From contig OW568863.1 of NCBI GenBank assembly GCA_938743325.2, positions 310,001 to 374,000 on the forward strand: 64,000 nt of DNA, given 5' to 3'. Below, piece by piece: positions 55,362 to 64,000 of the stretch. A program made the translations under genes and the position numbers. The stretch is from Pycnococcus provasolii. Lineage: Eukaryota; Chlorophyta; Pseudoscourfieldiophyceae; Pseudoscourfieldiales; Pycnococcaceae. The notes beneath the pieces were generated by a model. It worked only from the letters and a program-made list of their open reading frames with translations. It ran no database searches and had not been told where the DNA came from. The stretch's first letter is position 1, and the number at the start of each line of letters is the position of its first letter.

Positions 55362-58337
55362 TCATGACCGGCTCAACAATAGGCACGCCTCAGCCATCAA
55401 CGTTGCTGCTGCCTGTTGAGGGGAGCCTCTCGCGAATTTGATTGCAGCCAAAGGATTGTCGGGCAAACGGGCCGTGATTTCTTGCTTCTGAAAATAAGGT
55501 ATGCGGCTCATCAGACTCGCAACGAGCGTCTCGTCCATTGCTGCCAAACATGCCACTGCCGTCTCAGGTAGCATCTTGGAAAGGGCATCTGCAACCTTAC
55601 TCTCGCTGGGCGACACCGTAGCCGTCGATCTTTGAAAGAATCCCTTCTCTCCCTCAGCGGGCGGCCCCTTCGTCTCTTCAGATGCTCTTCCTTGCGAGCA
55701 TACAATCTCAAGAGCGCGTGCAGCCGTCGTCGGATAAGCAGCCTCCAGAGCATCTGCCATTTCGTTCGCACTTAAGCTACGTGTGAGCAACCTTGCGAGA
55801 GACTTGTCGTCGAAGCGCTCCAGTAGGCAGAACAGAAGTTCCGCGGCGGCGGTACGAGTCGCCGTCGGCGAGCTTTGCCAATCTCCCACCGCGGTAGCTC
55901 CAAGGCAGGCTCTCGTGAAGGCTTCACAAGCCTTCGTCATGTCAAACGATCCCCGCGTCTCCGCATGAAGCGCGACAAGTAGCTGGGCTTGACGCTGTGC
56001 AGAAAGCCCGAGAACTACGCGGAAGGCTACTCCCGCAGCAGCGGTGGCTGCTGCTGTTGCTTCCACCGGCTCCTCGGGAGTTCGCGCTCCACCCGCCGGC
56101 GAAATGTACGACGCGAAGAGGCGAGCGGCGTACTTCCCTTCATCATCACAATCAATCAGACGGCTTGCGATGGCCAGCGTGCGGAGCGTCGGCGGAGAAG
56201 GAGGCGCCCCAGCAGGTGTGTCCGCGGGTATAGCCTCGAGAGTGAGCACAAAGCGTGCCAGCGCGAGTGGGAGATGTGGCAGTAAACGCACGGCGTCTGG
56301 CTCGGAAAGCGCATCGAAAACATCTCGGAGCATGGGAACGACCAGCTCAAGATTCTCCAAATAATCGAGCGTGCGCACAAGCGCCGATGCTGCGGTTGCG
56401 GCTTGCAAATTCGGTGCTTCCAACATGTGCGCCATGGCGCGAGCACCGCAGCCGTCGTCGCTTCGTCTTTGCAGTAATTCAGCGCAGGCGCGGAATAACC
56501 ACGTGGCTGTGACGGGCATCAAAATCTCTCCAGTATCTTCTTGCAAGGTTGCTCGTTCAAGCACGTGCATTGCAATCCGCTGACTTGCCCTGGGAGAAAG
56601 CTCGACAATTGCTGCCGCGGCTGCTGCTGACCGCATTGCAGCGAATGCTGCGCAAGCGGAATCGGGCGTCGCGAGCGCGAGCGTTTCGGCAGCTTCCTGC
56701 GGGGTGAGACGGGTGAGAAGGAGTGCAACGGTCGCGGATGGCGCCCCGGATGAAAGGCACTCCGCCCGGCCCACCGCGCCGAGGCGCGAGAAGAGTGCTA
56801 GCTGCTCGGAGGCTTCGCGATCGATTAGAAATGCCCATGCCGTGGCACCCGCGATTGCTTCTTGACGTTCTGTCTGCACAGCACTCGAGACCATTCCATA
56901 TCCGAGGCGCATTTTCTCAGCCTGGTACAGCTTCGCATTTGCCGCTAGTGCGTCAGTCTGCGTGCTGTCGAGGAGTGCAGTCGTCTTACCAAGTCGCTCC
57001 TCGAGCGCCTTTTGTCGGTTCTCTAGCTGCATCACCAAGTCTCGCAGTCGACTGGTTTCCGACCGTTCCGCCTGCAGCTCCGCTTGCACCGCGCGCAATT
57101 CCGCCTCGTGGCGCTGGTGAAGCGACGGCAGGCCGCGAAGTTCGTCGGCGAGGCGTGTTACCGCCGTATGCAGCCAGCTGAGGCAGTTGCTTATCACGCC
57201 GCGCACAGACTCGAGCAGAGCCCCTCGCTCCGCACAAATTGGCCAGCACTGACGCACGAGCTCGATCATAACAATGTCGCAAGCTTCAAGCTGACGCGAT
57301 ACACGAAGAGATGCAAGAGGCATGTTGGGTGGTGCGGCGAACCTGAGAAGGTGCTGTCGTTTGGGAGAGGGAGAGGCTTTCGACTGACCTGGCTTCGGCG
57401 CAAGCAGCTCCACGAGTCCAGCATTCGTCGCTTGGTTGATGAGAGCGCCTGCGTCACCCATCGGGCACTTGGTATCCGCCTCGTGCCGTAGCGTCTCCCA
57501 GACGTCAATGAGTCCTCTGACCTCGGCGCGCTCCACCTGCGCGTGATTGCTTGGCTTGCTGAACGTGTTCTTGAATACCTGCGTTTCAATCTGAGCAGCA
57601 TCCTGGTCTCGGAGCGAGGCGGCTGCTGCGGAGAAGGATTCCCGTAGCTGTGGCGGTATAAGGCTGAGCGGTATTCCCGTTGGCGCGATGGCACGGCAGA
57701 CGTCTAGCGTGTGCTTTTGGTACAGTTTGCGAGGGCTAGTTATCGAGGTTGTTGTTGTGGAACTTCTGGTGGCACTTCGCGCTGCAATCGCAACTTCCAC
57801 GGTGACACCTTTGTTGTTGTTTTTGTTATTTCTTGGGGGTGGTGATTGTCTTTGTGCATACAGCGCCGACGTCGAATATGTGCTATGTGGCAGCGGCAGG
57901 GAAGGTTGTGGTGGCAGTCCCGTGCCTGGTCGTTTCGTGTATGCGGACTTGGGTCTTAACGTGGAAGGAAGCGCGGAGTGCGGTCTGTGGTTTTGATGAC
58001 GGAGTGGTTTTGCCGTGCGGGGGATGTAGTCCGCGAATGACGAAGACGAGCTTAAAATGGCGGAGAGTTGTTGTGACGGCGGCGGCGGCGGTGAAGGCGA
58101 GGACGACAAGTGATCGGGCCCAGACGATGAGCCGAAGGCCGAAGATGAGCCTGGCCGCCCACGAGACAAGGCGGAGGGAGGCCGCGACGAGGGAGGCCGC
58201 GACGAGGGAGAGAAAGATGCAGCTTCACCACCACCAGTATCGTTAAGGCCAATGCCAAGTCCAAAGCCAACATCAGGAGAAGGAGAAGGGGAAGGGGAAG
58301 GCACGCGTATGAAGGTATGGCCGCGCACGGTCGGCAT
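55362..58337 (-). CDS. Axonemal-dynein-light-chain-like domain protein with helical repeats
   Basis: The first ATG at 58337 (MPTVRGHTFIRVPSP) gives 991 residues; the frame above it starts with TTG. Residues 1-200 are Pro/Ser-rich with FADYIPRTAKPL and RPKSAYTKRPGTG. From about 230 comes a region like the axonemal dynein light chain / AXDND1 domain: KLYQKHTLDVCRAIAPTGIP, RGLIDVWETLRHEA, VMIELVRQCWPICAERGALL, ESVRGVISNCLSW, then a coiled coil (EAELRAVQAELQAERSETSR). The C-terminal half is a helical array with units such as LLLTRLTPQEAAETLALATP and ALSKMLPETAVACLAAMDET, reminiscent of MgtE-N/FliG superhelices. The axonemal link is by motif resemblance; the fusion to the helical array looks unusual. 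Head-to-head with the AP2-like gene (192 bp). Confidence 0.7.
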   Translation of the reverse strand: MPTVRGHTFIRVPSPSPSPSPDVGFGLGIGLNDTGGGEAASFSPSSRPPSSRPPSALSRGRPGSSSAFGSSSGPDHLSSSPSPPPPPSQQLSAILSSSSSFADYIPRTAKPLRHQNHRPHSALPSTLRPKSAYTKRPGTGLPPQPSLPLPHSTYSTSALYAQRQSPPPRNNKNNNKGVTVEVAIAARSATRSSTTTTSITSPRKLYQKHTLDVCRAIAPTGIPLSLIPPQLRESFSAAAASLRDQDAAQIETQVFKNTFSKPSNHAQVERAEVRGLIDVWETLRHEADTKCPMGDAGALINQATNAGLVELLAPKPGQSKASPSPKRQHLLRFAAPPNMPLASLRVSRQLEACDIVMIELVRQCWPICAERGALLESVRGVISNCLSWLHTAVTRLADELRGLPSLHQRHEAELRAVQAELQAERSETSRLRDLVMQLENRQKALEERLGKTTALLDSTQTDALAANAKLYQAEKMRLGYGMVSSAVQTERQEAIAGATAWAFLIDREASEQLALFSRLGAVGRAECLSSGAPSATVALLLTRLTPQEAAETLALATPDSACAAFAAMRSAAAAAAIVELSPRASQRIAMHVLERATLQEDTGEILMPVTATWLFRACAELLQRRSDDGCGARAMAHMLEAPNLQAATAASALVRTLDYLENLELVVPMLRDVFDALSEPDAVRLLPHLPLALARFVLTLEAIPADTPAGAPPSPPTLRTLAIASRLIDCDDEGKYAARLFASYISPAGGARTPEEPVEATAAATAAAGVAFRVVLGLSAQRQAQLLVALHAETRGSFDMTKACEAFTRACLGATAVGDWQSSPTATRTAAAELLFCLLERFDDKSLARLLTRSLSANEMADALEAAYPTTAARALEIVCSQGRASEETKGPPAEGEKGFFQRSTATVSPSESKVADALSKMLPETAVACLAAMDETLVASLMSRIPYFQKQEITARLPDNPLAAIKFARGSPQQAAATLMAEACLLLSRS

Positions 58338-58529
58338 GCTGGCTGGCGCAAGTTGGCTTAAGTTGACGCAAGTTGACGCAAGAAGGACCGAGGGAGGGGA
58401 GGGGGCCCTTCCCCTGAACTCTGAACTCTGAGTGGTTGGTCCAGGTCCCTTCCCTTCCCCGAGCGTTGACCACGTTGGACCTTCCTCCAAGCAGACGCCC
58501 CCTCTTGCACCACTTTAGTCCCCCTCCGC

Positions 58530-59168
58530 ATGCCACTCAGCAGAGAAGCGGCCCGCGAACGCGCGCGCGCAAAGCGCGAAGCTGTGCGCGTAGCAGCGCG
58601 CAAAGCAGCCGCGCGCCGTAGCAGGGCGGCCGAGCGCCAGCGTTGGTACAGGGCGTGGAAAAGGGGGGAGGTGAATACGCGGTTACCCCCACGTCTACCT
58701 TCACATCCACCGCCACCTCCACCGCCACCTATTATACCTCCACCGCCATTGCCACCGCCACCTCCATCTTCACCTCCACCGCCATCGCCACCTCCACCGC
58801 AATTGCCACCGGCACCTCCACCGCCATGGCCACCTTCACCGTTACCGCCACCTCCACCGCCATGGCCACAATATAAATACTACGGCGTACATAAATCCTG
58901 GGACTGCGGAACAAAGATGTATTTGGCTTTCGTATTGAAGGGCAAAACATACACTGCTCATCCAGCCAGTCGAGATGCCGTATCGGTTAATGCAACTGCC
59001 CTTGCATACATACGTGATCATGCCATTCGTCACTTCGGATCGGCGTCGGCGCTAAACTACCCACAGGTTGAGCAACTACCCGAGCAGTACGCTGCAGCAG
59101 GTGCGGAGTTACTGGAGCAGCTGCGCCGCAAAATCCAGAAGCAGCCAGAGCATTTGGAGGGATGGTAA
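58530..59168 (+). CDS. AP2-like domain protein with basic N-terminus and polyproline linker
   Basis: The 212-residue product starts at an ATG at 58530. Residues 1-45 are strongly basic (AARERARAKREAVRVAARKA), resembling a nuclear signal or DNA-contacting helix. A polyproline stretch of about 65 residues follows (PPPPPP with S, L and W), encoded by a CCACCT-type microsatellite. Residues of about 115-175 read YKYYGVHKSWDCGTKMYLAF, VLKGKTYTAHPASRDAVSVN and FGSASALNYP. This is the AP2/ERF layout (YxGVxxx...W, a beta-sheet, then an Ala-rich helix ending FG...LNYP), with the canonical WEARI replaced by MYLAF. It may be a divergent AP2-type DNA-binding protein. Tail-to-tail with AP-3 beta (32 bp). 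Confidence 0.68.
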   Translation: MPLSREAARERARAKREAVRVAARKAAARRSRAAERQRWYRAWKRGEVNTRLPPRLPSHPPPPPPPPIIPPPPLPPPPPSSPPPPSPPPPQLPPAPPPPWPPSPLPPPPPPWPQYKYYGVHKSWDCGTKMYLAFVLKGKTYTAHPASRDAVSVNATALAYIRDHAIRHFGSASALNYPQVEQLPEQYAAAGAELLEQLRRKIQKQPEHLEGW

Positions 59169-59200
59169 ATGAGTACTATTTTACAAAAAAACTAAAAATC

Positions 59201-61894
59201 TTAGCTCTCTTCCTCTTCCTCTGACTCATACGAATACGAGTATTCAGAGCCGTCGTCAGAGCCACCGTCGTCGTCGGCGTTCGCCGCCTTCGCCGGCATC
59301 GGCGTCACCATCTCGCGCACGCGCGAGTCTGTCGCCACCTCTGGCCACGAGGGGAGAGGCCGCCAGCCTGGCGCCGCATGCCCAACGAGCTGCGACAGAG
59401 TGCCCGGGTCCGCCGCCGGCTCCGCCGCCGGCGTGGCGGACCACTGGTCCGCCACGCCGCTCGCGCTACCGATGCGCTCAATATCAGGGGCGCCGACCAG
59501 GGCCGCCGCAGCTGCAGCCGCAGCCGCCGCGATCGCCCGCGCCTTGTCGCGTACGTCACGGTGCGGGTCACAGCGCGCAAGTGCGAGGAGGTACTCCAGG
59601 AGGGCGTCGGCCGCCTGCCGACGCCCTTCCTCGCACTTGCGTGCCACGGTGTCCGCAAGTCCAAGCGTCGCCAGCCTCGCGACAGCTGATTCCGCCGCAA
59701 AGTTGCCGGCGACAGCCGTCAACGCCGTTAGCGCCAGCACCTCCGCCTCCGCCTCGCCATCCTCGAGCATCGCAGCAACGCACGCCAGCACGCGCGCGCG
59801 AGCTGCACCGTGCGAGAGGCGGTTCCCGCGCAAGCAGCGAACCAGCGTCGCTATCGCCCGCCTCTGCGCCTCGCCGCCAGGCTCCCTTCTCACAAGCACG
59901 CACGCGCACCGCGCGGCATGCTCGCGCGCCTCCTCGTTCGCTCCTCCGATGCTGAGCGCGACCAGAGTCCTCAAACATGGCTCCACGACGCTCGGCACGC
60001 GCTGCGCGCAGTTTGCGAGGCTGAGCACCGCGGCGCACACCTTTTCGAGATCGCCGCACGCGGAGCCCAGGCGTATGCAGCTTTCGTACTCGGCAAGCAG
60101 CGTGGCCATGTTGTCCGGGCTCGCAAGGTACGAGTACGCGTCAAGCTTCAGCGCGACGACGCGCGGGGTATCGCAGACGTGATCGACAAGAATGCGCCTC
60201 AGGTACGGGCGCACCGTGTGCGGAGTGTGCACGCACAGGTACAAAAGCAGCTGCAGGATGCACTCCTGCGCCTGCGGGTCGCCGCCGCCAACAGCCACGG
60301 CGGCAGAGTTCGTGGAGTGGCGCGGGGCGGCATTGGCGCGCAGCGCGAATGTCAGGCTCGCGGCGCACCGGTGGATGTCGTAGTCGGACGCAATGCCCGC
60401 GTGCATCAGAAGGCGGCATGCGGAGAGGATCACCGCGTTGTTGCGAGAGCTGACGAGAGGCCGCACGTGCTGCAGCATGAGAATGTGATCCTCCTGCATG
60501 CGACCCCCCTTGCTCTGCTGCTTCTCCTCTGGCGGCGACGTTGACGCTTGCACCTCCACGGCACCGTCGCCGCCGTCAGCTTCGTTGTCGTCGTCGCCGC
60601 CGCCAGCCTGTGCGTCCTCCACGGCATCGTCGTCGCCGCCGCCGTTTTCGTCGTCGTCGTCGTAGAAGGAATCCTGCGCTCTTCGTTGCTGCGCCGTCAG
60701 CAGCGAATTTTTCACATTCGCATCTTCCTTCTTCACGTTCGTATCATCCGCGGGTGCTGGGGGAGACACCACCGCCGCCCCCGCAGTCACGGGCTCCTCG
60801 TCAGTCGCACCATCCAGCTCATTCGTCGTCGTCTCCTCCTCCTCCGTCTGCCCCTGCTGCTGCGCCTCGTCGGTTTCACCAGATTCGTCGGCAGCTAAGT
60901 TGGGGTCTGTGAAATGATGCCTTGCGTACCTGAGCAGCCACTCGAGCGCCATCACCTGTGCCCACTCCTCAAGTCCACCGAGACAAGCGCACAGCCGTCG
61001 AAAGTGCGCGTGAAGCATCTTGCACTCCGCATCCGTCGCCCCATCCGTCGCCTGCGTGATGAGGAACAGTGCGCTGACCGCGCCTCCGACGACGCTTGGA
61101 ACCTTGTCTTGCATGAGCTTACCGCCAATTTCTGTTGCAAGAGCCGCGCCCACCTGTCGATCAACGGCAAACACCTTGGGCATTGCAGCGGCAGCGGCCC
61201 TTCTGACGGCGGCGGAGGAGTCTCGGCTGCACTGCCTGACAGCCTCCGCAACGATGGGAACGATAGCGGCGACTCTGATTCCTGACATGACGCGCAGTGC
61301 GATGGCTCTCACAGACGCGTCTGCGGCGCCAAGGTCCCTCTGGAACGCGTTGACGGAGAGCAGCGCCTCGTCTTGGCACTGCTCTGCATATCGTGCGACA
61401 AAAATGTACACGAGTTTCTTGACTTCGAGGTTTTGCGTCGCGAGGTGGTTGATGACGGCCGGAAAGAACGACGAGACGTCGCGTCCGTTGGAAACGAGCG
61501 CTAATAATTTCTTAAGCGCCTTGGTTTGTTCGCCGACGTGTTTCGATGACAAAAGGTGTTGAATTTGCTTGGAAGAATTCGAGTCAGCATAAGTCTTTGA
61601 AGAGAAGGAACCAGCAGAACCAGTGGCGCCAGCAGCGGGGTATCCTTCTTCATCGTGGGGTAGGTCTAACAGGGCAGCATCCCCCAGAAATGACGACGAG
61701 AACCCAGCTACACCACGAAGCTGACCAAAAGGCAACGCTGTGACACCACCCAAAGGCCTAAACGCCGTGACGCCTTTTGATAGCACTCCGGACATCGCGC
61801 CTGACATGGCCCTCAGCTGACCTGACATGTCCTGCCCTAACCCTACCCTCTGCGACTGCTGACCGAGAGACGACGAGCCTGAGGACGACGCCAT
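59201..61894 (-). CDS. AP3B: AP-3 complex subunit beta
   Basis: The 897-residue product starts at an ATG at 61894. It is the large beta adaptin of AP-3, which sorts cargo from Golgi or endosomes to vacuole- and lysosome-related compartments. After a Gly/Ser-rich N-terminus, YADSNSSKQIQHLLSSKHVG, EQTKALKKLLALVSNGRDVS, SFFPAVINHLATQNLEVKKL and VYIFVARYAEQCQDEALLSV give the adaptin N-terminal signature. Armadillo-like helices then continue through DPHRDVRDKARAI near 785. An acidic hinge with long Asp/Glu/Gly stretches lies near 385-455. The C-terminal acidic Tyr/Ser/Glu tail (SEYSYSYESEEEEES) is typical of AP-3 beta. The appendage is short or missing, as in many algae. It carries a TTAGGG-type unit in codons 16-20 (encoding RVGLG). 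Confidence 0.94.
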   Translation of the reverse strand: MASSSGSSSLGQQSQRVGLGQDMSGQLRAMSGAMSGVLSKGVTAFRPLGGVTALPFGQLRGVAGFSSSFLGDAALLDLPHDEEGYPAAGATGSAGSFSSKTYADSNSSKQIQHLLSSKHVGEQTKALKKLLALVSNGRDVSSFFPAVINHLATQNLEVKKLVYIFVARYAEQCQDEALLSVNAFQRDLGAADASVRAIALRVMSGIRVAAIVPIVAEAVRQCSRDSSAAVRRAAAAAMPKVFAVDRQVGAALATEIGGKLMQDKVPSVVGGAVSALFLITQATDGATDAECKMLHAHFRRLCACLGGLEEWAQVMALEWLLRYARHHFTDPNLAADESGETDEAQQQGQTEEEETTTNELDGATDEEPVTAGAAVVSPPAPADDTNVKKEDANVKNSLLTAQQRRAQDSFYDDDDENGGGDDDAVEDAQAGGGDDDNEADGGDGAVEVQASTSPPEEKQQSKGGRMQEDHILMLQHVRPLVSSRNNAVILSACRLLMHAGIASDYDIHRCAASLTFALRANAAPRHSTNSAAVAVGGGDPQAQECILQLLLYLCVHTPHTVRPYLRRILVDHVCDTPRVVALKLDAYSYLASPDNMATLLAEYESCIRLGSACGDLEKVCAAVLSLANCAQRVPSVVEPCLRTLVALSIGGANEEAREHAARCACVLVRREPGGEAQRRAIATLVRCLRGNRLSHGAARARVLACVAAMLEDGEAEAEVLALTALTAVAGNFAAESAVARLATLGLADTVARKCEEGRRQAADALLEYLLALARCDPHRDVRDKARAIAAAAAAAAAALVGAPDIERIGSASGVADQWSATPAAEPAADPGTLSQLVGHAAPGWRPLPSWPEVATDSRVREMVTPMPAKAANADDDGGSDDGSEYSYSYESEEEEES

Positions 61895-62295
61895 GACGAA
61901 GACTGGGATGGACGTTATTCGGTGTTATTCGTTTTCGAGCTCCGGAGAGAGGGGGAGGGTCCAGGGGGAGGGAGCAGGGGAAAAGCCAAAAGGGGAACCT
62001 GGCTGACACGCGTCGGAACGTAACCCTAACCCTAACCCTAACAGGAGGTTAGGTTAGGGGTTTGGTGAGGGGTTTAGGTTGTTCGGGGTTTTGGTAAGTA
62101 CTAGGGTTTAGAATTCCTTTTGTCCTTGATTTGATTTGGCGCGTACCTTTAAAGAGCCGCGTAGTTGGTACGTGGTACAGAACCCGGGTAGGATTCCCCT
62201 CGCGCACTCCGCATGTCACGCTGAAGAACTTCTTACAGTTCTGTTGCGTCTCACTTGTAAGTCATCACCACACGTGTCGTTGTGTGCTCTTGAAA
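61895..62295. other. Intergenic between divergent AP-3 beta and GNAT-ankyrin genes
   Basis: 401 bp. It holds the telomere-like arrays (next entry); the rest is T/G-rich without a frame. Confidence 0.55.
62021..62078. promoter_or_regulatory. Inverted telomere-like array before AP-3 beta
   Basis: CCCTAA units (62021-62042) read TTAGGG on the AP-3 beta sense strand, starting 127 bp above its ATG. They are followed by TTAGG-type units in the opposite orientation (62047-62078), 218 bp before the GNAT-ankyrin ATG. Confidence 0.55.
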
Positions 62296-64000
62296 ATATG
62301 GCCACCACAGGCACTGGCAGGCTCTCCGCGTGCGGCAGCTTTACTTTCAAGTGGTCGCGAGAAGAGTACACGCCGAGAATGGCGCTCTTAAGTGGACGCG
62401 CTTACGACACGGCCAACCGTGAATGTGCCGTCGTTTGCGCGTACCTGCTTAAACGCCCACCGCGCTGGTTGGCCGACGGCAGTGAATCGATCTTCGTCGA
62501 TTTAGACGAAGTAACGGAAGAAGGCGATCTGGTAAGCGTACTCTTCGCCGACAGCCACGGCGGCGTGCCTGTGCCGGCGCTAGCGTCGCGACCCAAGTGG
62601 AGCAAGAGCGCGGCGAGCGGGGGACTCGTCGTCATCACCGAGGTCAAAGTGCAATCGACGCACCGCGGCCGCGGCATCGGCATCGAACTCATCGACGACC
62701 TGCTCGAGCGGGAGCTTCACAAACTTCACCAACCTGCGCCGTTCTTAGGAATCACGCTTCCGGCGACGATGCGGTACGAGTGGAGTCTGGCAGCACTCCG
62801 GCCAATGCCTCTGACACGGGAGGAGGATAGCAGCCGAGGTGCCGACCCTAATCGACTGCGGCGTTACTACGCGCGAGCCGGATTTTGGCCGGCGGGAGTG
62901 AGACATGCAACGTCTCTCCACGGCTTTTGGTGCGCCGTGCGTGAGACGCGTGAGAAGCTCTCAAAAGAGGCGGCAGACGCGCTCGAACTTCCGCCTGACT
63001 TGCAGCCGCTTTCGGAGGCGGACGAGGAATTCGGCAGGTACTTCCTTCCCCGCTTCGTTCAAGGGTCGAAGCGCGGTCCGCCGAGCGAGGCGCAAGCGCG
63101 AGACTTGATCGCGCAAGGGGCTGACCTCGCACGCGTGAAGCCCTTGCACGGATGCATCCAAATGGGATGGAACATGGAATATATCGAAATGTTTCTTCGC
63201 TTGGGTGCAGACGTCAACGTGCAGGACGAGGAGACTGGCGAGACGGTCATGCACGTCGTCGCGAGGCATGGCCCCTACCTTTCCGCGGAAGAAGTGAACA
63301 GACGAATTGACACCGCACGCAAACTGTTGGAGCACGGTGCGAGCCGTGACATCTTGGACGATAGGGGCATGACTGCGGCCGCCGTCATATCGAACTCTCT
63401 GGAGAAGTTCTTTACGAAGTATGGCTACACTATCCCAGACTCTAGCCTTAAGCAATGCATCGATTTGTTCGAAATGTTGCTACCTCCCGAGCAACGCGCG
63501 ATGCTTGTCAACGGATGCATTTCACCACGCATGCAATACCGCTTGAAGGTGGCCACGGAAGTGGCCCCTGACATTTGCCGCGACTCAGTTCCTCAGTACG
63601 CACGAGGCGAGCGGCTCGAGCCGGACGAGATTGATGACGTTTGGCTTATCGAGAGCGTTCCCGTCGAGGTTCGCGCTGGCGATATCTACCCGAGTTTTGT
63701 GAAAGGCTGGCTTCATGCCCTCGAGGCTGTGCGGGATACGTTTGCTGCAGGTGAGGCGCTAACGGTGTCTAATGTGCGGAGGCGCTTTCAAGGCATGTAT
63801 GCGTCACATTTTGAGGGCAGGGGCGGTTCCGTCGCGCATGCCATTGACGCCGTGCTCTATCGCTCACAAGTAGAGAGTGAGGTTCACGGGGACGGGAGCT
63901 TCTTCGATTGCGATGAGTTTGAGGCTGAACACGACGCGCTCGTTCGCATCGATGCGCTGGACAACAACTACGCGTACGTGCGGCTCAAGTTTGCTGAACT
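62296..64000 (+). CDS. GNAT-like acetyltransferase fused to ankyrin repeats, 3' end beyond window
   Basis: A single frame is open from an ATG at 62296 to the right edge (568 codons). It starts MATTGTGRLSACGSFTFKWS. Residues 80-210 look like a GNAT acetyltransferase domain: VVITEVKVQSTHRGRGIGIE contains the acetyl-CoA pyrophosphate-binding R/Q-x-x-G-x-G/A loop (RGRGIG), and RLRRYYARAGFWPAGV fits the motif-B region. Residues of about 280-360 carry ankyrin-type repeats (PLHGCIQMGWNMEYIEMFLR, LGADVNVQDEETGETVMHVV, ARKLLEHGASRDILDDRGMT). The later part is unassigned. Similar combinations occur in protist multi-domain families. The acetyl-CoA contacts are read by eye only. Its partner and substrate are unknown. 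Confidence 0.72.

Noticed and set aside
59568-60544. Overlapping + and - frames opposite AP-3 beta
   Set aside because: They are Arg/Ala-rich complements of a conserved adaptin; no independent evidence.

Overview
The window looks like nuclear DNA from a small, gene-dense, intron-poor green alga (prasinophyte-grade Chlorophyta). The evidence is the gene set: a fused NADH-type glutamate synthase, a THF1/Psb29 thylakoid protein with a spliced plastid transit peptide, a CrtI-like carotenoid desaturase/isomerase, an XEG113-like GT77 arabinosyltransferase, an IAA-amino-acid-hydrolase-like peptidase and an AP2-like domain protein. Eukaryotic machinery sits beside them: PRP3, AP-3 beta, the farnesyltransferase beta subunit, NUS1, BCL7-like, Rxt3-like and kinesin-8-like proteins, and an axonemal-dynein-light-chain-like domain. 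Coding regions are GC-rich. Only three genes need an intron (72, 195 and 316 nt), and their boundaries could be placed from GT..AG, phase and protein continuity. Species is not claimed. Several long reading frames open with GTG or TTG, so starts were moved to the first sensible ATG.

Layout. 1-4 kb: divergent coiled-coil and unknown genes. 5-11.6 kb: one uninterrupted 2192-residue glutamate synthase. 12-24.3 kb: a tiny membrane protein, a kinesin, a BCCT transporter, an FMN reductase, a two-span membrane protein, a protein with 45-residue tandem repeats, and an LYR protein. 24.9-35.2 kb: a C2-domain membrane protein, a carotenoid enzyme, PRP3, NUS1 and an ER-retained M20 peptidase. 35.2-36 kb: a non-autonomous DNA transposon with 105-bp terminal inverted repeats. 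36.2-49.9 kb: BCL7-like, THF1, Rxt3-like, TPR, a roughly 500-bp palindrome, farnesyltransferase beta, an MFS transporter and XEG113-like. 50-64 kb: an IQ-motif protein, a type II membrane protein, an axonemal-like protein, an AP2-like protein, AP-3 beta, and a GNAT-ankyrin protein cut by the right edge.

There is no operon logic. Genes are packed head-to-head or tail-to-tail, with tail-to-tail gaps as small as 32 bp. The most striking non-coding signal is a family of short TTAGGG arrays. In four genes (LYR, M20 peptidase, BCL7-like, AP-3 beta) they sit about 110-130 bp upstream of the start codon with TTAGGG on the sense strand. For the M20 peptidase the array lies inside the terminal inverted repeat of the transposon. 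This suggests that telomere-like repeats act as promoter elements here and that a mobile element can carry them.
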